A DNA stretch of 64,000 nt. Source: Fagopyrum homotropicum. Lineage: Eukaryota > Streptophyta > Magnoliopsida > Caryophyllales > Polygonaceae. Below are positions 50,545-60,747 of this stretch, one piece after another. The notes beneath the pieces were generated by a model, which was given only the letters and a program-made list of their open reading frames with translations, had not been told where the DNA came from and searched no databases. The stretch covers positions 20,885,447 through 20,949,446 of the forward strand of contig BSWB01000005.1 of the NCBI GenBank assembly GCA_033239125.1, in the 5' to 3' direction. The position numbers and the translations under genes were made by a program. Every line of letters begins with the position of its first letter. The first letter of the stretch is position 1.

Positions 50545-53269
50545 TGTAACGCCCCAAATTTTTAGGCGTGTTTGCGATAATTATTCTCCTACTTTTATTA
50601 ATATTTTAGTAGTTTAAATAATTTTTATATAATTTTTAAAAGTATTTTTTGGCGTAAATTATTTTTCCCCAAGTGTATTTATATTTTGGGTACGTTTACG
50701 TATATCCTTTTTTTATTTACGGAAACATTCAGAAAATTTTTCCGATCCGAAAATCCCGTTCCGATTGATTTTAATCCAGTTATATGACACTCTTTTTCTT
50801 TTCCTATTTTCATTTATTTAATTATTGTTTTTTTCATTGCTTCTTTATTTCCTTCTTTTTCCTGTACACGGCACCATGATTGTTGGCCCCTAGCCTGGCC
50901 TCTCTCTGCAAACCGACCCCTCGTCCCCTGCTACTTCGATCTCCTCGTTTACCCCTCAGCAATGCCTCTCTACTGAATCCTCTAGACTATCTTGCAAGCA
51001 AGCACAACCTTGGAAACCTCTTTTCACACTCTCCCTTCGACCTCTGCGAACTGTCTTCACCCCTCCCTGCAAGCATAGCAACGTTCACCTCTCTTCAGCT
51101 CCCTATGTTCCCCATTTCTCGCAACCTCGCTCCCCTTCTCTCGACCAAGCATCTTCTCTCCATCTCCCGGCCAAAACAAGCACATCTCACCTTCTCAGCC
51201 CTCTGTTTCATCCTGCACAGCAGATCTCCTCAAAACTCGTCCTCTTTGTCAAATCATTACACGAGAGCAGCAAGCCAGACGCCGGAGAAGCTCGCCCTGT
51301 GTCGATCCGTCGCCTTCGCCTTCTTTCTGCCGCCGGAACCTTGCACAGCCCTCAATCTCCTCCATCGACGTCTCTGCAGGTCCCTTCACAATTCAAGCAT
51401 GAATCTACAACCATCCCTCTCTCGCCCAGGGACCACTGTCGTCTTCAGGCCGGAGCTCGCCGTCGTCGCCGCCGCCCTAGTGCCGTCAAGGAGCCCCACC
51501 TCGATCCTTGCAGCGCCACCGAAGGCCAAGACGGCCAGTGGCTTCCCCCGCAGCCTTCAAGGGTTCAGAAACCCTATTTATTGATTTAAATCGGGCCCCC
51601 TCTCTTTATGATTATTTACAGTTGTGGCCCATATTTTTATAATTGCAGTTTTGACCCCTATTTCTGGATAGTTGCATTTATGCCCTCTGTTGGGTTATTT
51701 TCAAAAAATGCCCCAATGTTTAATAAAGGATGATGTCCCATATTTATGAAATTTTATAATTTGCCCGGAAAACATGTTAGCGGTTTTTAACCTTGAATTT
51801 TAATTACGGGGGACATTATTATATTTATATACTATATATTATGCCTTTGTTGGATTAAATTTGGTTTATGGCTCAATGATTAATTGCGGTTTATGACCAA
51901 ATTCTCATATTTGTATAATTGCCTCGGGAAAAAGTTTTAACGAGTTTTAATCTTGGTTTTGAAAGCGAGTTTTCCTTAAAACTTATATAAGCTAAATCTT
52001 CCGTTCAAATTTAGCATATAAGCTAAATTTGCTTAGCTTTGGTTTTAGGTCCGGAGACGCCCCGATAAAGGCCATCGAATCCAAACTCGACATCCATAGG
52101 TCGTCTTCCGTCTTTTGACGTCGTGTGAGTATCCTTCTTCCTCGATCTAGTTATGTTTAGTGGTAGAATCATGCTAGTTTGGATCTAGCATAACTTAGTG
52201 GGAATGCTAAGTAGTGGCCTTGAACCGTGTATGGTTGTTGGATAGTTTATGAGTTTTTGTCGAGTTATGTTTGGTACGATCTTAGGACGATCTTCGAGAT
52301 TCGGATTTGGACCTATCATGCTAGGGTGTGACCTCATATAGGTTTTGGGAGACTAGAAGGCCGAGGCTTCTACTTATCGGTTAGTTATTGATTATCGTGC
52401 CTTGTCTTGAACAAGCTTTGGTTATTTTCCTTCGGAGAGTGCTTCGGTTTCGTTTAGCTTTGAGACGAGGTAAGTCCTCGGACTTACTTAGCCGCTTTTA
52501 TGCCTTATTTGGATATATATGGTGGTGTGTGTTTACCGCTTTTAAGCATGAAAATGGATTAGGATTTACTTGACCTTATTTATTGGTCCATCGTTACTAC
52601 TATTATTATTATCGGGCGGTGACATCACCGCTCAGTTTCCCGAGGGAGACTGGGGGGATCTCGGCGACCAGGCCATACACGGTATACGGGCGGGCTTCTT
52701 CATCACTCCCACACGGTACACGGGTTGGGCGCCGCCACACTCCTGTTGGTTACACGGGGACAGAGGCAAGAGTTATAAGACTCTTGTGTCACACTTGAAA
52801 TAAATAAATTAGATATGGAACGACCTAAAAAGATACTATGGAATGAATGTTCATGTTGTGTGCCTTGTGTTCTTCTGTGTGTGTTTGTGCCATATTATCT
52901 TTATAATGCCTAGAATGTGAGCTAACGGTTTTATACCGATTGTTGTAGTTGATGTGCAGGATAGTATGTGGCCGAGTGATCCGGAGGAGTGGGCAGCCGG
53001 GGTTCCGTACATTTTAGGTTGAGTTGGGTTTTGGAGTTCTTGTGTTGTTGTTATTGTATATTGTGTTGATGTTGTTGTAAGGACGGTTGGAGTCTTTCCT
53101 TTCTTTTATTTTCGGGTTTCATAACATTGCATAAAAATATATTTCGGTTTTGGCCTTTATTTGTGTCTTGTTGTAAGATCCGGTGAAATTGTTGTCAGGC
53201 TAAGGGTCGGGACCCATTGTGAGGTCTCCGCCCGTAGCATCCCGAGTCCCGCGGATTCGGGGTGTTACA
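50545..53269 (-). mobile_element. Solo LTR, inverted relative to those in A2
   Basis: 2725 bp, TGTAACGCCCC...GGGGTGTTACA. Its last 40 bp are the reverse complement of the start of 23733 (CCGAGTCCCGCGGATTCGGG). It lies inside the tandem array. The flanks GATGA and AATGC do not match, so the duplication is worn or the ends are rearranged. A 234-codon Ser/Pro/Leu-rich open frame near 50880-51584 lacks any family features; I treat it as non-coding LTR sequence. Confidence 0.7.
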
Positions 53270-53650
53270 AATGCTGGTTTACGACAAATGATTTTATGAT
53301 ATATTGGACTAGGCTAATTGATTATGTTGCGCACTAACAGTTAAGCCTAGAGGGTAATTGGTTATTTTACGCACTGACAATTGCGCCTCAAGAGAACCAA
53401 TTGTGATAGACGGGTTATATCATATATTGGACTAGGCTAATTGGCTATGTTGCACACTAACAATTAAGGCAATATGGTAATTGGTTATGCTACGCACTGA
53501 CAGTTACGCCTCAAGAGACTCAATTGCGATAGATAGATATATATGAAACATTGGACTAGGCTAATTGGTTAATTTACGCACTGAATATTAAGCCTAGAGA
53601 ATAATTAGTTATGTTACGCACTAACAATTACACATCAAGAGACCAAATGG
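53270..53650 (+). repeat. Tandem array, unit about 123 bp, three copies
   Basis: TTGGACTAGGCTAATTG begins units at 53304, 53427 and 53551. Each unit holds two sub-repeats of GGTTATGTTACGCACTAACA type. Confidence 0.75.
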
Positions 53651-53760
53651 TGTTTGATTGTTATGAATGAGAGATGGTGTATAATATGGACATAAAGGAA
53701 CGGTGATGATGATTACATATATATGTCGGGTGTTATACATAAGCAAAGATAGGTATAGTC

Positions 53761-55150
53761 AGTATGCTCATGGAATGTAAGGAGTTTGGGCTCACCTCTG
53801 ATACGAAAAGCATTGAAGAATCTGGTGAAGAATCATGATATAACTTTGTATGCTATTTTGGAAACTAGAATGAGAAGTACTGAGGTAAACATAAGACAAA
53901 TTATTTCTAAGTTATTTGATGGTTGGGATATGATATCCAATTTTGAGTTGCATCCCTTTGACAAAATGGTCATGATGTGGGATCCAACTAGATATCTGAC
54001 TACCACCTTGCCATTACATGATGTCCCTTGGTTAGTTTTGGGTCATTTTAATAATATCATGTATCCAAATGAGAGAAGCAATGAAAGTGTTGCTTCAATG
54101 TATGAATGTAGATCCATGATTGACTAAGGTCAGCAATTGGGACTAAGAGATGCTCAATACACAAATTCTAGCTTGTTCACATCGTCTGATGGAAGAGATG
54201 GAGTAGAGTAGAAAGAGTGATGATAGATGAACGATGCAATGGGGTCGATACTACTTGCTCAACTAATTTTTTGGTCATGGCAAAATTCTCATATCATAAA
54301 CCGGCAGTTATACAGCTATCAACTCATCGATTATTAGGAAAAGGAATTTCAAGTTCTATAATATGTTGACAAATAAGGAGAAATATTAGGGCATTGTGCA
54401 ATTTGTATGGCAGTCCACTATTTATGGCACAAAGCAGTTCAAGATAACAAAGAAGCTTAGATTCCTTAAGGGTCCTCTTAAACTGGATTAATTGCATGAT
54501 CCTACATCATCTAGCCTGAGGGATGTGTACTTAACTTGTAAAAAGCAGGCTTGATTGATGGGAAGATGTGAGTTTCAAGTTTTTACTCAACAAGCAAATG
54601 CCAATAATAATGTGCATGTTGACTGGTCTTCAAAGTATTTTTACAATATAATGAGACAACAAAAATGGAGAAATTTTATTACTGTTGTGTATAACAATGA
54701 ACAAGTTAGAATTGTTAATGATGTTGAGGTTGGTGAAGATTTGTGTCTAGTTGTCAAGGAGTTTCTTAACTCTATGAAGCTTCTTAAACAATGGAACCAC
54801 TCCATTATTAATTTCATTGCAAAGGTTGAGTAGTTCAGACCTATTACATGCTATAATGTGATGTTCAAACTCATACAAAAGGTTGGCAAATATAATGAGT
54901 GGAGTGCTTGAGAAAGTGGTTGATAAGGCTCAAATCAGGTTTGTGAAGGGGCATCCAATGTCTGAACACTTCTTGCTTGTTCAAGTGTTAATTAGACCAT
55001 ATATATGAGACTAAAGAAGGACCCAGGAAATGCATGCTTAATATTGATTTAGCTAAAGTCTATGATTCAGTGGTGTGGTCATTCTTAGAGAAGGCTTTGA
55101 AAGAGTTGTAGTTCCTAACTCAGTTTATAGCTTGGATCATATAATGTGTA
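53761..55150 (+). pseudogene. LINE (non-LTR retrotransposon) remnant: endonuclease and start of RT
   Basis: CSWNVRSLGSPLIRKALKNL is the first motif of the APE-type endonuclease of plant L1-like LINEs. DITLYAILETRM and PWLVLGHFNNIMYPNERSNE (compare PWLVLGDFNN) follow. A spacer with many stops leads to RT sequence: IRFVKGHPMSEHFLLVQVL and CMLNIDLAKVYDSVVWSFLE (compare KxDLxKAYDSVxWxFL). At least eight stops or shifts. The RT is cut off at 55158 by A5. The H in GHFNN replaces a catalytic Asp. Confidence 0.85.
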
Positions 55151-55483
55151 TGATAGGTGATAACACGATTTATGATGTTAGATTAGGCACTCATTTAGAT
55201 AGTTTTCCCGCTCATTCATGCATGGTTCAGCACTAGTTCATGACGTTTGCACTCAAATCATGTATTGTGTCGAGATAGACGTCTACACGGACTTTTGCAT
55301 GCTTTGTAGGTATTTTGGGAGATTTAGGAGCTTAATCGATACATTTGAAGATCATTCCTCGAGGTGACACACCTTCGGACTCATTGGGAAGCAAGTTAGG
55401 AGCTAAAAAGGACACATGGGACCTTGTTGGTGCATGTCATGCACCAAATCGTGGCTTAATGATCCAAAACAAGCTGAGGCACC

Positions 55484-55534
55484 AAAACCACGGCCACTGG
55501 GACTGCCACGGGCGTGGAAATGGGCCGTGGTTTT
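55484..55534 (+). repeat. Nested dyad cluster of A5
   Basis: Outer perfect 12-bp inverted repeat AAAACCACGGCC (55484-55495) and GGCCGTGGTTTT (55523-55534), around a central dyad CCACGGGCGTGG (55506-55517). LTR position 327-377. Confidence 0.75.
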
Positions 55535-56089
55535 CCCCAGACAGTTGTGACAGCTGTCCCACGATCTTCATGGCCGACTCTTGTAATTTGTTGAGGATGT
55601 AAGGTGGTCCTGCAAGTTGTTATGGCAGACCCCATCACTCCATTCTCTCCCACACTCTCAACAACACATATTCTCTCATTGCAAGATTGGATTGGAGCTA
55701 CTCTTGGAGGAGAAGAAAGGATTCCATTGGAGAAGAAGAGAAGAAAACATCATTCTTAGTTTTTCATAATTTGAGTGATTTTTGTGAAGACGATTTGCTC
55801 GGATTTGTAAGGAACGAGATTGAACCTTCTTTTGAAGGGTTGTAAGTTTTTCTTATCATACATTCAGCTTGGTATTCTTTGTTCTACTTGTTCATCTCTA
55901 TTTCACTTCATCTACTTGCTATGGAAGCCATGAATGTATGCTTGTTGAGTTTAATTGTTGAGATGCTTGTTGTTGGCTAGATAGATGTGATTCTAGGGTA
56001 AGGAAATGATGGTTATGGCTTGGACTATGATAGAATGGACTTAGATGTACCTTAGGATGATTCGTTTGCTTGAACCGAGCTACTGTTGG

Positions 56090-56126
56090 AAACCACGGTT
56101 CGTTCTTGCCACTCCACGGCCGTGGA
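56090..56126 (+). repeat. Second dyad cluster of A5
   Basis: AAACCACGGTT and the perfect 14-bp palindrome TCCACGGCCGTGGA (56113-56126); LTR position about 933-969. Confidence 0.7.
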
Positions 56127-56267
56127 AAGGGATGAACAACCCGTAACTCTGACTAACTCGTTTGATTTGATGAATCTAAGTGCTAGAATGTTATATTGTT
56201 GAAATCCTAGTGTTTGTTGAGTAAATCTATCCTAGGGTGACCTAGTGTTAGCAACTAAGTGTTAGAA

Positions 56268-56405
56268 GAGACCTAACCGGTGATTCTTGCTCTTAGATAC
56301 CGAAGATGACGAACTCTAGGTAGTAGTGAGCCTCACAAGCCGCTATTGGACTGAGTGTGCTAGGATAGGTGTTTAGGACTTGCCTTCCCGAGACTTACCC
56401 GGTAA
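56268..56405 (+). promoter_or_regulatory. Two GAGACTTACCCGGTAA-type motifs, A5 LTR
   Basis: GAGACCTAACCGGTGA at 56268 and GAGACTTACCCGGTAA at 56390. The rest of the array is lost at the chimeric junction. Confidence 0.6.
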
Positions 56406-56445
56406 GGAGAGGTTAGATCCCTAGAATACCATCCGGTTTGTGTCT

Positions 56446-56650
56446 CCGCCCCCGCGTTGACACTAGGCCACCCCTGCGGATTAACATCAAGAAACGTCAA
56501 GAAGATCAACAGTCAAACGTTCCAAAGCATTAAAGACACCTCCCCCGCTGCCCTATCATGCCCCCCCCCCCACACACGGCTCAGTTGAAGATGGAGCATT
56601 TTGCACTAAACCGCCCCTGCGGCCCTCATGCCCGCGCCTGAGGTTTATCG
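56446..56650 (+). repeat. A2-family motifs in the right half of the A5 LTR
   Basis: CCGCCCCCGCG, CCACCCCTGCGG, CCGCCCCTGCGG and CCCGCGCCTG: reverse-complement forms of CCGCAGGGGCGG, showing this half belongs to the A2 family. Confidence 0.6.
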
Positions 56651-57577
56651 TCAAAAGACTTTACTCCGGCTGTTTAGACCCACCTTTATGCCCATTAAGG
56701 TGGTTGTTTACACAACCTATTTAATCCTATTTACTGTCATTTCTAGTATAAATAGTACCCTAGGGTGATTGCTAGAATCATCCTATTTTCCCACAAAAAC
56801 TCTTTTGTTTAAATTGCCATTTGTATGGAGTGTTAAGTCTCCTTGCTACATTGGATTGACTGAAGCTACATTTAATTTGGTTGTAAGTTCTTTTCAATAG
56901 AATTTTATATTCAGTATACAATTGTGTTATATTCTTTGTTCTTCACTTATGTTTGCATGTTTGTTTTCACTTAGTTTGATCACATAAGTTGTATAATTGC
57001 ATGCAAAAGGTTAGGATTATTCGGTTCCGGGTTCGGGTTAATAATCTAGTAGCAAACTCCTAGGTAATAACGGGTTGTGATTATCTAAGGGTAAAGGAAT
57101 ATAACTACATAACAAGATTAACGAGTTGTTCCTCTTTTATGTATCTCTCTATCTTTGTATGAATGCTAACTTGTTGTTTGGTCTTGTAGGTTTACGGATC
57201 GATAACTTGTTAAGTTGCGCTAGTTCCGGTTGGCTTAACACATAAATATGATCAAGATGAGAACAATTGGTGAATACGTCTAAAAATAACCAATTGAGTT
57301 ATATGTATGCGGAAGTCTAACCTAGTGTAGTGTTCTTCCTAATAATTATCACCACTTTGCTTTGCTAGTACATGCTTTTGTCTTGTTCACTATTACAATC
57401 CAAACCCCCCCTGGTTACATATAATTGATAACTGGATCTAAATCATACTTTAAATTCACTTCTCACTCTCTTGGGTTCGACCCTTACTTATTCACTATAC
57501 CTTGGTTAGTGTTTAGTTCAGAACTTTACTTTGATAAGTCTAAAAGCAACGACCATCAATTTTACGCTTGTCAAATT

Positions 57578-57595
57578 TGGCGCCGTTGCCGAGGA
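57578..57595 (+). promoter_or_regulatory. A5 primer-binding site (tRNA-Asp)
   Basis: TGGCGCCGTTGCCGAGGA, one change from the consensus, 4 nt after the LTR. Confidence 0.8.
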
Positions 57596-57654
57596 GTTTG
57601 AGTGTTTAAAGTTATTTTAATTTTTATTATCAATTATTGGTTAGGACAATTTTT

Positions 57655-58833
57655 GTGGTTCAAACCCGTGCTACTAACTCTGAACTTGCGCCTTTTGATC
57701 CAGAAATCAAGAGGACGTACAATCGGCAACGAAGACAACACCATAATCAAGAACCAATGTTGAACCACACACTCCTTCAACTCACGCAACCGGACTTGAC
57801 CCAACACCCACTTGCGGTGACCATACCGGCAATTAAAAAAGAAGTCAATTTCGAGCTCAAGCCGGGCTTGCTTCACTTGCTACCATCCTTCTATGGGCTG
57901 AGTCGAGAAGACCCTATCAAACACTTAGGGAAGTTCCACACCGTTTGGATGAGCATGAAGCCGGCAAACGTCCGAAAGCATCGACACTTGGGAGAATTTC
58001 CATAAGGCTTTCTTGGAGAAGTACTTTCTCGCTAAGAAGGCCAACAACTTGAAGAAAGCGATTAGCAACATCGAGCAAGAGGCGGACGAAACTCTTTATC
58101 AGTATTTCGAAAGGTTTGCTAAGTTTAGATCGAGTTGCCCTTCCACGGATATTCTACGAAGGACCTCGTGTTGTATTTGTACAACGGTTTGTTGGACAAA
58201 GAAAGAAGGATCATGGACGCCGCGTGTGGAGGTAATATTCTTAATTATGCTCCTGAGATTGCTATGGAAAAAATGCAGGAAATGGCGGAAGGCACGAGAA
58301 ACTTTGGTAGAAATTTTACCAAAAGAGGAGTTCATGCCATCAATCCCAGCCATCCGGAACTATCAGCTGAAATAGTTGAGCTCAAGGAGATGGTCAAGAG
58401 ACTCACCTTTATGGGAATTTCACAAAAACTGAAGGCATATGGAGTTTGTGCCGATCCCTTCTACCCTACAGACTTGTGTCCATAAGTCCAAGATGACGCT
58501 ACTGCTGAGGTGAATGCCATTGGATATGGACAGCAACAACAACACCAAAGAAATGACCCCTATGCCAAATACTACATGCCGGGATGGTGGGATCAACAAA
58601 ACTTCCGGTGGGGAGATCAACAAAACCAACAACTGCACCCCGCCAAGGTAAGTTAGACTCAACTGAGGAAATGCTTCATGTTTTAACTAAGCATTTTTCT
58701 TCTCATGTCCAAAGCACAGATCGAGTATCAAGAACCTTAAGAAGCAAGTGGGGCAAATGACGGAGGCAATCACGAGGCTCGAAGCTCGAACCTCGGGAAA
58801 ACTACCATCCCATACTGTAGTGAACCCCAAGGA
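57655..58833 (+). pseudogene. Gag of A5, start lost and frameshifted
   Basis: The start codon position reads GTG (57655) where A2 has ATG. It continues VQTRATNSELAPFDPEIKRT and FELKPGLLHLLPSFYGLSRE. About 35 codons of the capsid domain are deleted near 57974, leaving SIDTWENFHKAFLEKYFLAK-like sequence in another frame. A further shift at about 58136 precedes FHGYSTKDLVLYLYNGLLDK. The C-terminal NLKKQVGQMTEAITRLEA is near 58730-58790. It is close to the A2 gag, in agreement with the A2-type half of the LTR. Confidence 0.85.
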
Positions 58834-59366
58834 GATGGAGAATTTGCTCAAGGAAGATCCTCATCTCGACCACCACTTTTCTGTGGCAACAACTTTGCCC
58901 ATTGGAGAGCACTCATGCATATGTTCATTATTGATCAGGACATAGAACTATGGAGCATCATTCAAAATGACCCCAAAGTCCCAACTACGACAATTGAAGG
59001 TGTCCAAGTCCCAAAGAAAGAAGCTGACTTCACACAAACTGACTTGGATAGTGTGTCAAAGAACTACAAAGCTATGAACCTACTCTACTGCGGATTAGAT
59101 GCAAATGAATTCAACAGTATCTCATCATGCAAGAGTGCAAAAGAAATATGGACAAACTTGTTGCTACATACGAAGGAACAAGTCAAGCCAAGGAAACAAA
59201 AATTAGCATCTTCCTCAGACAATATGAGCTATTCAAGATGAATCCAAATGAACCAGTCAAAGAAATGTTCACAAGATTCAATGAGATCGTGAACAACCTG
59301 GACTCACTAGGAAAGGTCTTCACAAATGAAGAAAAAGTTAGGAAGGTTCTTGACTCATTTAGATGA
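58834..59366 (+). pseudogene. Ty1/copia gag (UBN2-type) remnant
   Basis: Begins within GEFAQGRSSSRPPLFCGNNF, then AHWRALMHMFIIDQDIELWS and DSVSKNYKAMNLLYCGLDAN. One frameshift near 59150 separates this from DKLVATYEGTSQAKETKISI and FLRQYELFKMNPNEPVKEMF. This is the N-terminal copia gag domain annotated as UBN2 or gag-polypeptide of LTR copia-type. No zinc knuckle or pol follows. It abuts A5 gag without visible LTR or PBS. Confidence 0.85.
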
Positions 59367-59769
59367 AAATTATGACGTTATCACCTTGGTGAAATGACTT
59401 GTCAACTGTTGGATGATTGTAGTTGAAGTATACATTTCGTTTGGAGCGGCATGAGATAGTGAAATGTTGAGTGTCTAGAGATTGTTATATGGATCTTGAC
59501 TGATTTAGATGAAAATTGAAAAGTAACACGTGTAAAGGAGACAAGGTGAGCAGTGATGAAGCAGACGGAAGCGAGGAGTCCAAGAGAGAAAAACATGTAT
59601 CAAAAATATACTTGAAAAGTAACACATGTAAAGCAAAAATAAAAGAAATAAGACAAATATGTGATTATCATGAACAAATAAGGGTAAAAGTGACAAAACG
59701 GAAATAATAAGGACAAAATGGGAAATAACCTATTTATTTGGAAAACTCCCACTTTTAAAATAGTAAAGA
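59367..59769 (+). other. Intergenic, no gene seen
   Basis: The first bases (GATGAAAATTATGACG) may still be copia gag. The rest is A-rich, with two copies of GAAAAGTAACACRTGTAAA at about 59517 and 59614. Confidence 0.4.
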
Positions 59770-60450
59770 TAAATATATTATTTTGATTGTTAATGAAACT
59801 TGTTGTAAACATTTGTTTATTTATAAATAAGGCAAAAGATTTATTAAAATATCAAAAAAAATTATCGTTTGTTAAAAAGATTATATGTAAATATATTACA
59901 GATATTTCTTTATTTATGAATAGATAAAGCAAAAAAAAAAATTATGAAAATTTCAATTAATTAATAAATATATAATTTATAACAATTAAAATATATACCA
60001 ATCTTTATTATTTAATTAGTATTTTTTTTATCACAAATTACTATCAATTTGGTATTTTGTTGTATATGATAATTGTACATGATACAAATATGATCAAATC
60101 TTTTAAATTAAATAAGATACTATAATTTTGATTGTTGTTAGTGAAACTTTATGTAAATATGTTATATATACTTGTTTATTTATAAATAAATAAGGCAAAA
60201 TATTTATTAAGATATTAGAAAAGTTTTTATTATTTGGTAAAAAGATTATATGTAAACATATTATAAACACTTGTTTATTTATAAATAGAAATAGATAAGA
60301 CTTAATATTTATTTTAAAAAAATAAATTATAAAAATTTTAATTAATAAATAAAAATATAATTTATAATAATTACAATATCTCAATCGTTATTTTTTATTA
60401 AAAATAATAATATTATTGTAATAAATAATAATATTATTGTAATAAAAATG
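59770..60450. repeat. AT-rich duplicated block
   Basis: A unit of about 240-270 bp occurs twice, 59783-60040 and 60127-60400, each with TGTTTATTTATAAATAAGGC, AAAAGATTATATGTAAA and TATAATTTATAA in that order. A short tandem ATAATAATATTATTGTAATA pair is at 60403-60447. Very AT-rich; no gene. Confidence 0.6.
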
Positions 60451-60511
60451 AATTATGGCCGTTACTTTGTTTAATTTAGGAACAGCTACCGCGTGATGCC
60501 CAAGAAAAGAA

Positions 60512-60515
<4 letters not shown>

Positions 60516-60565
<50 letters not shown>
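60516..60565. repeat. (AT)25 microsatellite in the poly(A) polymerase promoter
   Basis: An uninterrupted AT run of about 50 bp that ends roughly 180 bp upstream of the start codon. It could serve as a TATA region and is likely polymorphic. Confidence 0.85.
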
Positions 60566-60567
<2 letters not shown>

Positions 60568-60747
60568 TAAATCTGATAGCCTGTTTCTAGGGTTTCCGTT
60601 CTCCCCAATCTCTCGAATTCCATGTTTGGTTCTTGTTTGGAGGTTCAAGGATTGTTCTTTCGACTGGAGAATTTCTCTTCAATCTTTGTTCGTTTCAGTT
60701 CCACCGTGGACTTCTGTTGTTTTTTCTTCTAGGGTTTTCTGCGTAGG
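60566..60747 (+). promoter_or_regulatory. Probable 5' leader of the poly(A) polymerase gene
   Basis: CT-rich leader with two CTAGGGTTT-type (telo-box-like) motifs, at about 60588 and 60730, common in plant housekeeping genes. No in-frame upstream start close to 60748. Transcription start is not determined. Confidence 0.45.

Larger units (their letters stand above)
55158..57573 (+). repeat. Chimeric 5' LTR of A5
   Basis: 55158-56437 follows the A4 LTR (TGATAACACGATTTATGA..., GTCTACACGGACTTTTGCATG, GAGACTTACCCGGTAAGGAG, CATCCGGTTTGTG). From about 56442 it follows the A2 LTR (CGCGTTGACACTAGG, TTTACTCCGGCTGTTTA, CTCTTGGGTTCGACCCTTAC) up to the PBS. The switch lies in a few bases of shared TGTGTC/TATGTC sequence. 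A TATA box of the A2 type is at 56747-56755. Confidence 0.75.
55158..58833 (+). mobile_element. Element A5: truncated Athila-type element with a chimeric LTR
   Basis: LTR, PBS and gag on the plus strand. No 3' LTR or pol: the element ends where copia gag begins at about 58834. The LTR is a join of two families. Confidence 0.8.

Noticed and set aside
50880..51584. 234-codon open frame rich in Ser, Pro and Leu
   Set aside because: It begins without an ATG, has no recognisable domain, lies inside a solo LTR and overlaps another open frame; CT-rich LTR DNA gives such frames by chance.
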